Positions 45,509 to 53,251 of a stretch of 64,000 bases of DNA are shown in pieces. The stretch is from Bog-950 sp964423405. Its GTDB lineage: Bacteria > Bacteroidota > Bacteroidia > Chitinophagales > LD1. The stretch spans positions 1-64,000 of the forward strand of contig CAYREY010000010.1 in assembly GCA_964423405.1 (NCBI GenBank), written 5' to 3'. Every line of letters starts with the position of its first letter. The stretch's first letter is position 1. The translations under genes were made by a program, and so were the position numbers. Under the pieces are notes generated by a model. That model saw only the letters and a program-made list of their open reading frames with translations, searched no databases and had not been told where the DNA came from.

Positions 45509-46129
45509 CTATTTCTTGCCGGTAGTTTTATCCTGTATGGTCTCAAAGGTGGCCATAGGGGTTTCCACGCTCTGGCTGTTGGTGAGCCAATCGGGTATGT
45601 TGCCGCCGGGGTTACTGGCGTACTCGTTAAGTACTTCGGTGCCACCGTTCTTAGGGGTAAGTTTCCAGGTAGCCTGTATCTGATGTATGCGTACTACATC
45701 TGCTTCCTCGCGTACATATTTGGGTTCAGATGTTTGATAAATTGTAATGGTACCATCGGCGTCGCGCACAGTTTTTACGCGTAATATACAGTCGCGGTCC
45801 TTAACCGGCCACGGAGCGTTAAAGTGCAATTGTATAATCATTTCATTCTCGCTCAGGCGGGCCAGTATGCGCGATTTGCTGCAACGCGGATACCAGCTGG
45901 AGTAATTGTTGAAATCGGTAAGCAATTCGTAAATCTGTTGCGGGGTGCCGTTTACCAGCATCACTGCTTTTGAATCGCGCAGGTTGCCCCATTTACCTTT
46001 TTTAGTGAAAACTTTAATGCCTTTCTTCTCCTGTTCGTACACCCACTCGTTGTTCTGCTGGGGCTTTTTGAACGAAGCCAGCGAAATAAACGCCAGAAAA
46101 ACGACCATAATTTTCACCAAAAACCTCAT
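45509..46129 (-). CDS. Exported START/SRPBCC-fold protein
   Basis: A 206-residue protein from the ATG at 46129, which gives a clean signal peptide (RFLVKIMVVFLAFISLASF); an ATG at 46150 is in frame. The mature part has the lipid-binding START/polyketide-cyclase pattern: IKVFTKKGKW...LRDSKAVMLVNGTPQQIYELLTDFNNYSSWYPRC, an extended sheet with MIIQLHFNAPWPVKDRDCILRVKTV, and the long C-terminal helix with TPMATFETIQ. It probably binds a hydrophobic ligand in the periplasm. Ligand unknown. Confidence 0.8.
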   Translation of the reverse strand: MRFLVKIMVVFLAFISLASFKKPQQNNEWVYEQEKKGIKVFTKKGKWGNLRDSKAVMLVNGTPQQIYELLTDFNNYSSWYPRCSKSRILARLSENEMIIQLHFNAPWPVKDRDCILRVKTVRDADGTITIYQTSEPKYVREEADVVRIHQIQATWKLTPKNGGTEVLNEYASNPGGNIPDWLTNSQSVETPMATFETIQDKTTGKK

Positions 46130-46251
46130 GATGTGCGAATTTAATAGCATTAACCGACAAACAGGCTAATTGTTGCGAAAAATTCGACATTTTTTTCAAC
46201 GAAAGGTTTAAAGTATGTTATAAGCTGTAATGCAAAGTTTGGGTTATGCAT

Positions 46252-46285
46252 AAAAAAGGGCGGCAGGCCATAGCCTGCCGCCCTT
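46252..46285 (-). terminator. Intrinsic terminator of trxB
   Basis: Perfect 13-bp stem AAGGGCGGCAGGC/GCCTGCCGCCCTT (46256-46268 with 46273-46285) with a 4-nt loop; T-run on the minus strand. Confidence 0.93.
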
Positions 46286-46306
46286 AATAAAGTGAGATTA
46301 TAAAGT

Positions 46307-47248
46307 TTAGTGAATACCTTTAGCACTTAGCCAGCGCTCGGTTTCAAGCGCTGCCATACAACCTGTACCGGCTGCGGTTACGGCCTGGCGGTATTGCTTA
46401 TCCTGCAAATCGCCACAGGCAAAAACACCCTCTACGTTTGTTTTGGTAGAATCGGGAGCAGTAATCACATACCCCTCATTATCGGTGGTTATATAGTCTT
46501 TAAACACATCTGAGTTTGGCTTGTGGCCTATAGCTACAAAGAAACCCGTTACAGGTATCTCAGTTTTCTCATTGGTCTTGTTGTTGTGTATGCGTACCGC
46601 CTCTACTACGTTTTCGCCCAGCACCTCATCGGTTTCGCTGTTCCAGTACACCTTAATGTTTTTAGTATCCAGCACACGTTGCTGCATAATTTTGCTGGCG
46701 CGCATCTCATCGCGGCGCACTATCATGTGCACGGTAGTGCAAAGCTTAGATAGATATATCGCCTCTTCGCAGGCTGTATCGCCGGCACCAACTATGGCAA
46801 CCTCTTGGTTGCGGTAGAAAAAGCCATCGCAAACTGCGCAGGCACTAACTCCAGAGCCATTCAGCCGTTTCTCGCTATCCAGGCCCAGCCATTTGGCCTC
46901 GGCACCGGTAGCCAGTATTACAGCATCGGCTTCCACCATCTTCTCGCCATCAATCCAAACCTGCTTGGGCGATACAGAAAAATCTACTTTGGTAGCTAAA
47001 CCAAAGCGGATATCGGTACCAAAGCGCTCAGCCTGTTTTTTAAAATCTTCCATCATCTCCGGCCCAAGTATACCGGTAGGGTAGCCGGGGTAGTTTTCTA
47101 CATCGGTGGTATTAACCAGCTGGCCGCCTTGCAGCAAACCGGTGTACATTACAGGCTTAAGACCTGCGCGTGCTGCATATATAGCAGCGGTATAACCGGC
47201 AGGGCCGGAACCAATAATCAAACAGTGAAATCTCTCTACGTTACTCAT
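46307..47248 (-). CDS. trxB: Thioredoxin-disulfide reductase
   Basis: A 313-residue flavoprotein that reduces thioredoxin with NADPH. From the ATG at 47248 the FAD dinucleotide motif is GSGPAGYT (13-20), the redox-active pair is CAVC (Cys137-Cys140), and the NADPH domain begins at VAIVGAGDTACEEA (about 150). The C-terminal FAD segment GVFACGDLQDKQYRQAVTAAGTGCMAAL is intact. An ATG at 47290 is in frame but adds 14 residues with no counterpart in the family. Divergent from the polyamine-type operon, 165 bases away. Confidence 0.97.
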   Translation of the reverse strand: MSNVERFHCLIIGSGPAGYTAAIYAARAGLKPVMYTGLLQGGQLVNTTDVENYPGYPTGILGPEMMEDFKKQAERFGTDIRFGLATKVDFSVSPKQVWIDGEKMVEADAVILATGAEAKWLGLDSEKRLNGSGVSACAVCDGFFYRNQEVAIVGAGDTACEEAIYLSKLCTTVHMIVRRDEMRASKIMQQRVLDTKNIKVYWNSETDEVLGENVVEAVRIHNNKTNEKTEIPVTGFFVAIGHKPNSDVFKDYITTDNEGYVITAPDSTKTNVEGVFACGDLQDKQYRQAVTAAGTGCMAALETERWLSAKGIH

Positions 47249-47412
47249 ATAATCATGTTTAGCGGGGGCGAAAATAACATTGTGCAACAATTAGACGGAT
47301 GAGATTAATAAACATTAGCTAACAGTTTGCCCCTTCCAATAAGCTATGGTGCACAACTTAATTCATACTACAATTATGATATTTCAATAGCATTTATAAA
47401 TTCACATTACCT

Positions 47413-47787
47413 ATGCACAACACCTATCCGGCCCCCGAGTATAACCCCGGCCTGCATGTAATATGCGATTTAGAAACGGAAACACCTGACCTGTTGCAGG
47501 ATTGTGAGGCTTTCAGAATACTGCTGGATAGCCTTATTAACAAGCATGGGTTAACCAAACTTGGCGAAGTGTACCATAGTTTTCCGCAAGCCGGTTTTAC
47601 AGCCGTGGTTTGCCTTACCGAGTCGCATATTGCCATACATACCTGGCCGGAATATAACAAAGCCACTTTCGATGTTTTTTTATCGAATTACCAACATGTA
47701 AATGATGGGCATGCCAAAGCCATTAGCCAAAGTATTATAGGCTATTTTAAAGCAACCACCCATAGTACAAACGAAATAAAACGATAA
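47413..47787 (+). CDS. SpeD-like pyruvoyl decarboxylase (AdoMet decarboxylase homologue), Cys to Ser
   Basis: A 124-residue protein of the bacterial class 1b AdoMet decarboxylase (SpeH/SpeD) fold. The self-cleavage site LTES-HIAIHTWPE puts the pyruvoyl-forming Ser at residue 71 and the processing His at 76. The spacing is identical to Thermotoga SpeD (Ser63, His68). The proton-donor Cys (Thermotoga Cys83, exactly 20 residues after the Ser) is replaced by Ser91 (FDVFLSN in place of DLFTCG). It makes decarboxylated AdoMet if active; several SpeD relatives are known to decarboxylate Orn or Arg instead. First gene of a seven-gene operon with a membrane aminopropyltransferase, so an aminopropyl donor role is likely. 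Confidence 0.85.
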   Translation: MHNTYPAPEYNPGLHVICDLETETPDLLQDCEAFRILLDSLINKHGLTKLGEVYHSFPQAGFTAVVCLTESHIAIHTWPEYNKATFDVFLSNYQHVNDGHAKAISQSIIGYFKATTHSTNEIKR

Positions 47788-47789
47788 CC

Positions 47790-49730
47790 ATGTACTTTGG
47801 CAAAGGCGGACATATAAACTGTACAGAATGTAACAGCCAGCTGGCAATAGTGTCCGATTTTTCGGCTATACGGGTGTGCGATACCTGCGGCAATGTAAAT
47901 TTTAAGTACAGCCAGCCGTTTAAGGTAGCCATGGTTAAACCAACCGAAGATTTAAGCCCCATTAAAACAGGCACCACAGGCCAGTATGATGGTGTGCCAT
48001 TTGTGGTAACCGGCCGCTGCCGCATTAATGCCAGCGATTGTTATTACAACCTTTGGGCTGTACACATTACCCCAACCGAAGAAGCGGCCTGGCTTATAGA
48101 GAGTGCCGGCAGCTACGCCTTTTTACGAACTAAAAAGGTAGCCTATAACGAAATTGCAGAACCCGCCCTGTGGAATGGTAAAAGCGACAGCTATTATGCA
48201 CTACCTGAACTGGGTTCATGCAGGCTGCTGGTTACCGATAATATTAAAAACGTAGTAGTTGAAGGCGAAACCGGAGATATACTAACCCAGCCCGACAATG
48301 CAGATTTATATGAATTGCAAAGCGATGATGAACAGAGCATTTTTATTATTAAAAAAACCAACAAAACGCTGCACTACCTACGGGGAAAAGTAACAACCTT
48401 AGAAGAACTTAAACTAGCCAATACCCGCAGTATAGATATTTCAGGAAACAGCACCCAAAGCCTTAAGCCGGTACAACACACTTGCAACTGCGGAGCCGAT
48501 ATTAAAGTGTACACCCACTCGCTGGCAAGGCGCTATGCCTGCGGCAGTTGTGGCGCTTATTATAAGTTAGGTGGCGACAGGTTTACCCTTATTGATAAAA
48601 AAGGTAAGGTTAACTACACACCTGCCATACCTTTGGGCACAACCGGCAATATTGATGGCAACGACTATACCGTTATAGCGTTTACAGCTAAAACAGAAAC
48701 ACGCTACAACTACCTATGGACCGAGTATGTACTTTTTAACCCCATAAAGGGATATGCTTTCCTTAGCGAATACCAGGGGCACTGGATGTGGCTGACACCG
48801 GTTAATTTTTATGTAACTACAGATACATACACCTACGAAATACCTTACGACAACAAAATATATCGCCTTTACAGTAAGTACCAGGGTAAAATAGAAACCT
48901 GTATAGGTGAGTTCAATTACAATATAAATGGCACCAGCCGCCCTAAGTGTAACGATTATATATGCCCGCCCGAAATTCTCATTCGCGAGCATGAACATAA
49001 AAGCGTAACATGGCTACATGGCCACTACATAGAGCCCGGCGAAGTAACACGTATATTTAACTGTAACGATTTACCGGCCCGCGAGGGTGTGGGTGTAATA
49101 CAGCCACAATCGTTCTCTATACCATTTTATAACTCGGCTTTAGTAGCTGTTGTAGCCGGTCTTATCATTTTGATTATACAGTTTGCTTTTTATTACAATA
49201 GCGGCAACGAGCTTAAAATGGACTACTCTAATAGCCTTAGTGCCTCCGAAATGCCGGTCAAGCCTATAGTATCTACCTCGTTCGATATTGGCCCCGGGTC
49301 AAAAAACATTGAGCTGAGGTTATTTACAGATGTACTTAACAACTGGATAGAGTGCGATGTATCGCTTATAAATGAAAAAACCGATGAAGATATTGATGTG
49401 GAAATAGGTGCTGAATTTTACCAGGGCTACACCGATGGCGAATCGTGGTCAGAGGGATCTACAAAAGCCAGCCGTGTAATAGATGCCGTAGCGCCAGGCC
49501 GCTACCATCTGCTTATTACACCTGTTACAGCCCCGTACGCTCCCACCACCATTAACTATCAGTTCCAAGCTGTTGCCGATGTACCGGTGTGGGGCAACAT
49601 ATTGTTTGCGTTCTTTTTACTGGCCATAATTCCGTTTATACAATACTACCGCGAACGCAGTTTCGAAAAACAACGATGGGCCGATAGTTATTATTCACCT
49701 TTTGAAGAAGAAGACGATGATGACGAATAA
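47790..49730 (+). CDS. Membrane protein with two DUF4178 domains and two zinc ribbons
   Basis: A 646-residue protein, starting 2 bases after the SpeD-like stop. Ribbon 1: C11-x2-C14...C30-x2-C33. DUF4178 copy 1 about residues 55-170 (LSPIKTGTTGQYDGVPFVVTGRCRI...YNLWAVH...AAWLIESAGSYAFLR). Ribbon 2 about 228-260 (CNCGAD...ACGSCGAYYK). DUF4178 copy 2 about 270-350 (IPLGTTGNIDGNDYTVIAFT...LWTEYVLFNPIKGYAFLSE). Then two TM helices (about 447-470 and 602-624) that enclose a periplasmic beta-domain, and an acidic tail (EEEDDDDE). DUF4178 is of unknown function but is repeatedly found beside DUF350, SpeD and aminopropyltransferase genes. I infer a cytosolic scaffold attached to the membrane. Confidence 0.8.
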   Translation: MYFGKGGHINCTECNSQLAIVSDFSAIRVCDTCGNVNFKYSQPFKVAMVKPTEDLSPIKTGTTGQYDGVPFVVTGRCRINASDCYYNLWAVHITPTEEAAWLIESAGSYAFLRTKKVAYNEIAEPALWNGKSDSYYALPELGSCRLLVTDNIKNVVVEGETGDILTQPDNADLYELQSDDEQSIFIIKKTNKTLHYLRGKVTTLEELKLANTRSIDISGNSTQSLKPVQHTCNCGADIKVYTHSLARRYACGSCGAYYKLGGDRFTLIDKKGKVNYTPAIPLGTTGNIDGNDYTVIAFTAKTETRYNYLWTEYVLFNPIKGYAFLSEYQGHWMWLTPVNFYVTTDTYTYEIPYDNKIYRLYSKYQGKIETCIGEFNYNINGTSRPKCNDYICPPEILIREHEHKSVTWLHGHYIEPGEVTRIFNCNDLPAREGVGVIQPQSFSIPFYNSALVAVVAGLIILIIQFAFYYNSGNELKMDYSNSLSASEMPVKPIVSTSFDIGPGSKNIELRLFTDVLNNWIECDVSLINEKTDEDIDVEIGAEFYQGYTDGESWSEGSTKASRVIDAVAPGRYHLLITPVTAPYAPTTINYQFQAVADVPVWGNILFAFFLLAIIPFIQYYRERSFEKQRWADSYYSPFEEEDDDDE

Positions 49731-49887
49731 AATATGGAGTAAATTTTTTATTGCTTATCTGGCTGTGGTGGCACTAATCATCGGCGGCTTTGTGTACAGC
49801 ACCTACACCGGTCATTCTTTTTCACCATTAAGCAGTAACCCAAGCTGGCAAAGCCAGGGCCCGGGTAACGGATTTCATCACAAATAA
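49717..49887 (+). CDS. Small single-pass membrane protein in the polyamine-type operon
   Basis: A 56-residue protein (ATG 49717; a second ATG at 49720 is equally good, and a TTG at 49702 is in frame). It overlaps the end of the DUF4178 gene by 14 bases. The purine run GAAGAAGAAGAC directly before the ATG can serve as ribosome site. One TM helix (about residues 9-27, FFIAYLAVVALIIGGFVYS) and a short polar tail with Ser, Gly, Pro and His. No family known to me. Position inside the operon and coupling to both neighbours suggest a structural subunit of the complex. Confidence 0.6.
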   Translation: MMTNKIWSKFFIAYLAVVALIIGGFVYSTYTGHSFSPLSSNPSWQSQGPGNGFHHK

Positions 49888-49898
49888 AACTTAACAAT

Positions 49899-50117
49899 AT
49901 GGATCAGATTATTCATCCCATAGCAATAGTTTCATCAGTATTATTTTCGCTTATAGGCATACTTATACTGGTAGTAATCTTTTACATTATTGAAAAAATT
50001 ACGCCCGAAAACCTGTACCGGGAAGTTATAGATAAACAGAACACCGCCGTGGCCATTGTTGCCGGTGCATTTATTATAGCCATAGCTATAATAATCAGCG
50101 CAGCTATACACGGATAG
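49899..50117 (+). CDS. DUF350 membrane protein, single unit
   Basis: A 72-residue protein with two TM helices (about 9-31, VSSVLFSLIGILILVVIFYIIEKI, and 49-70, AIVAGAFIIAIAIIISAAI). The motif EVIDKQNTAVAIVAGAFIIAIAIIISAA is the characteristic half of DUF350 (E. coli YjfL family). Family members usually carry two such units (about 130-140 residues); here there is only one, so it must act as an oligomer. In other genomes DUF350 genes lie next to aminopropyltransferase or glutathionylspermidine-synthase-like genes. Starts 11 bases after the preceding stop; next gene 4 bases downstream. Confidence 0.8.
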   Translation: MDQIIHPIAIVSSVLFSLIGILILVVIFYIIEKITPENLYREVIDKQNTAVAIVAGAFIIAIAIIISAAIHG

Positions 50118-50121
50118 TACC

Positions 50122-51624
50122 ATGTATATACTGCTATTACTATCGGTATTCGTAATAGCCACCTGTGGGCTTATTTACGAGTTGGTAGCGGGCACACTGG
50201 CCAGTTACCTGCTGGGCGATTCTGTTACCCAGTTTTCTACCATTATAGGGGCCTACCTGTTTAGCATGGGTATAGGTTCATATCTATCTAAATATATAAA
50301 GCGCAATACGTTTGGCTGGTTTGTACAAATAGAAATATTGGTGGGCCTGGTAGGTGGCATCTCGTCTGCCGTACTGTTTATTTTGTTTGAGCATGTATCC
50401 TCTTTCCGCATAATACTATACACCCTTATTACAATTACCGGCACCCTGGTGGGTATGGAAATTCCACTACTGCTACGCATACTAAAGGACCGGGTTGAAT
50501 TCAGCGATCTGGTATCGAAAGTATTTACGTTTGATTATGTGGGCGCACTGCTTGCTTCCGTTGCTTTCCCATTACTACTGGTGCCTCATCTGGGCCTTAT
50601 CCGCACATCGCTCATGTTTGGCATTATGAATGTGTTGGTGGCCTACTTTACCTGTCTTAAATTTGAGAAAGAGATAAGGATGGTGGCACTTCTTAAGTCA
50701 ACCTCGCTGGCGGTTACCGGTTTACTGCTTACTGGCTTTGTAATGGCCGATAAGCTTACCACCTTTGCCGAAAGCATGGCTTACCCCGAACCGGTTATTT
50801 ACTCTAAGTCATCGCCTTACCAACGTATTATTTTAACCAAAAGCAAACACGACCTTCGCCTATACCTGAACGGCAACCTGCAGTTTAGTTCGGCCGATGA
50901 ATACCGGTATCACGAATCGCTGGTACACCCGGGCATGGGTTTAACCCCCCATGCACAACATGTATTGGTGTTGGGAGGCGGCGATGGCATGGCCGTACGC
51001 GAGTTATTGAAATACCCCCAAATTAAAACCATCACGCTGGTTGATCTAGACAAGGAAATGACACACCTTTTTAAGGCCAACAGCATGCTATTGCAGCTTA
51101 ACAACAATTCGTTTAATAACCCAAAAGTAACGGTGATAAACACCGATGCTTTTGAATGGCTGAAACAAACCAACCGGTTGTTTGATTTTGTGGTAATTGA
51201 TTTTCCCGACCCATCTAATTACTCGCTTGGTAAGCTGTACTCTACTGCATTTTACAACACGCTAAAAAAACACCTGGCCACCGGTGCAGTGGCAGTAGTA
51301 CAATCTACATCGCCGCTTGCTGCACCTAAATCGTACTGGTGCATTGTACATACGCTTGAAAGCTGCGGGCTTAAAACGCTTCCATATCATGCTTATGTAC
51401 CCTCGTTTGGCGAGTGGGGGTATGTACTGGCCTCGAATAAAGACACCTTACCACAAGCCGATAGCTACCCTGTAGGTTTAAAATTTATTACCCCGGCTGT
51501 GGTAGAGCAGCTAACTAACTTTCCGGCCGATATGGCCGAACGCGCTACCGATATAAACAAGCTGAATAACCAGGCACTGGTACACTATTTTGATGAAGAA
51601 TGGAGTGTATATGCCCAACAATAA
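50122..51624 (+). CDS. Membrane-embedded polyamine aminopropyltransferase (spermidine-synthase-like)
   Basis: A 500-residue protein. Residues 1-215 contain six or seven TM helices. Residues 225-470 are a spermidine-synthase methyltransferase fold: YQRIILTK, LYLNGNLQFSSADEYRYHESLVHPGM, the AdoMet-type loop VLVLGGGDGMAVRELLKYP (about 275-293), VDLDKEM with the acidic residue that binds the ribose, and the catalytic-region Asp in VIDFPDPSNYSLGKLYS. So it transfers the aminopropyl group from decarboxylated AdoMet to an amine. The TM half is typical of the family found with DUF350 and SpeD. The acceptor is unknown; the placement in the membrane suggests a lipid or lipid-linked amine rather than free putrescine. 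Confidence 0.9.
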   Translation: MYILLLLSVFVIATCGLIYELVAGTLASYLLGDSVTQFSTIIGAYLFSMGIGSYLSKYIKRNTFGWFVQIEILVGLVGGISSAVLFILFEHVSSFRIILYTLITITGTLVGMEIPLLLRILKDRVEFSDLVSKVFTFDYVGALLASVAFPLLLVPHLGLIRTSLMFGIMNVLVAYFTCLKFEKEIRMVALLKSTSLAVTGLLLTGFVMADKLTTFAESMAYPEPVIYSKSSPYQRIILTKSKHDLRLYLNGNLQFSSADEYRYHESLVHPGMGLTPHAQHVLVLGGGDGMAVRELLKYPQIKTITLVDLDKEMTHLFKANSMLLQLNNNSFNNPKVTVINTDAFEWLKQTNRLFDFVVIDFPDPSNYSLGKLYSTAFYNTLKKHLATGAVAVVQSTSPLAAPKSYWCIVHTLESCGLKTLPYHAYVPSFGEWGYVLASNKDTLPQADSYPVGLKFITPAVVEQLTNFPADMAERATDINKLNNQALVHYFDEEWSVYAQQ

Positions 51625-53251
51625 ACTAACACGAAAAAATTTTTTGGCAGGCGGACTGGTAGCAGCTGCCGGCGCCTGGCTTGGTAGCAGGTACATACCT
51701 GTTATGATAAACAAACCGGTAAGCATACCGGGTGTTATAACCGGTGCAAACTCTAAAGCCGGACACCTGTTGCGCGGCAACTTCACGTTTCCCGAACCGG
51801 AAAATACGGTAGAAACAGGCATAGTAATTACCGGTGGTGGTATAAGCGGTTTATCTGCGGCACGTGAGTTAACGCGCAACAACCGAACAGATTTTATTTT
51901 ACTGGAGTTGGGTAACGAAACCGGAGGCAACTCGGTAAGCGGTAAAAACGAAGTAAGTGCCTACCCCTGGGGAGCGCACTACCTGCCCATACCCGATGTA
52001 AGATTAAAAGAGCTACTTACATTGCTGGAGGAGTGTGGCTGTATTACCGCCTACGATAAAGCCGGGCTGCCTGTGTATAATGAGTTTCACCTGTGTGCCG
52101 CACCAGAGGACCGGCTTTTTATACATGGCTTATGGCAGGATGGGCTGATACCCCATATAGGTATTACTGCCGAAGATGAATTGCAGATTAAAAGCTTTCT
52201 GCAACTTGTGGCACAATACCGGAACGCAACCGATACCAACGGCAACGACATTTTTGCCCTACCGGTAAACAGAAGCAGCAAAGGCGCAGAATGGGCCATG
52301 CTGGATGCTATAACTTTTGAGAAATATCTGGCAGAAAAAGGATATACATCGCAATATCTGTTATGGTATCTTAACTACTGTTGCCGCGATGACTATGGCA
52401 GTACCTTACAAACTACATCCGCCTGGGCCGGCCTGCACTACTTTGCCTCGCGCAAGGGCAAAGCAGCTAACGCCGGTTACGACGATGTACTTACCTGGCC
52501 CGAAGGTAATGGCTACCTGGCGGGGCACATAAAAAAATCGTTACCTGCAGCCAGCATTTTTACCAATAGTATGGTTTACAGCGTAGCTATTAACAACAAT
52601 AAAGCAGAGGTATTATACTACAATACGGCAACCAACAAAAGCACCCGTATTATAGCCGACAAAGCAATTGTAGCTACGCCACAATACGTAAACAAAAAAA
52701 TACTGAAACAAGCACGTAACATAAATTACGATGCTTTTAATTATACGCCCTGGGTAGTAGCTAATATTACTGTAAACAATATACCCGATAGCCGGGGCCA
52801 TAGCCTGAGTTGGGATAATGTTTTTTACGGCAGCGAATCGCTGGGGTACGTAAATGCCTGCCAGCAAAGCCTTAATGCATTTGATAAAAGAAAAGTATTT
52901 ACCTTTTACCTGCCACTTACCGGTAAAGATGCCCGCACAGCGCGAATGGAAGCCTACAACCGCAGCCATGCTGAATGGGCCGCAATAATAACCGATGAAA
53001 TGAAAAAGGCACATATAAATTTCATGAGCCATTTACAACGTATTGATGTATGGATATGGGGGCATGCCATGATACAACCCACCCAGGGCTTTATAAGCGG
53101 TAGTAACCGTATTGAAGCCCAAAAAAATATTGCCAACTGTATTTATTTTGCCCATAGCGATTTAAGTGGCATATCGGTTTTTGAAGAGTCGTTTTACCAG
53201 GGCATAAACGCAGCCCGCGAAATACTTGCACAACACCCTACCACCGTATGA
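51611..53251 (+). CDS. FAD-dependent amine-oxidase-like protein
   Basis: A 546-residue flavoprotein from the ATG at 51611, overlapping the aminopropyltransferase by 14 bases. Residues 1-27 look like a Tat/Sec-type leader, KLTRKNFLAGGLVAAAGAWLG, but the pair is Arg-Lys instead of Arg-Arg. The FAD motif is GGGISG (75-80) with a Glu downstream in LLELGNETGGNS, the layout of the amine oxidase/phytoene desaturase superfamily. Near the C-terminus FISGSNRIEAQKNIANCIYFAHSDLSGISVFEES resembles the FAD-closing segment. In this operon it could oxidise the amine made by the aminopropyltransferase. The downstream gene overlaps by 4 bases. Confidence 0.8.
   Translation: MPNNKLTRKNFLAGGLVAAAGAWLGSRYIPVMINKPVSIPGVITGANSKAGHLLRGNFTFPEPENTVETGIVITGGGISGLSAARELTRNNRTDFILLELGNETGGNSVSGKNEVSAYPWGAHYLPIPDVRLKELLTLLEECGCITAYDKAGLPVYNEFHLCAAPEDRLFIHGLWQDGLIPHIGITAEDELQIKSFLQLVAQYRNATDTNGNDIFALPVNRSSKGAEWAMLDAITFEKYLAEKGYTSQYLLWYLNYCCRDDYGSTLQTTSAWAGLHYFASRKGKAANAGYDDVLTWPEGNGYLAGHIKKSLPAASIFTNSMVYSVAINNNKAEVLYYNTATNKSTRIIADKAIVATPQYVNKKILKQARNINYDAFNYTPWVVANITVNNIPDSRGHSLSWDNVFYGSESLGYVNACQQSLNAFDKRKVFTFYLPLTGKDARTARMEAYNRSHAEWAAIITDEMKKAHINFMSHLQRIDVWIWGHAMIQPTQGFISGSNRIEAQKNIANCIYFAHSDLSGISVFEESFYQGINAAREILAQHPTTV

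Noticed and set aside
47413..47787. Pseudogene status of the SpeD-like gene because of the missing Cys
   Set aside because: Length, cleavage site and operon coupling are intact and no frame defect is present, so it is a functional variant rather than a decayed gene.
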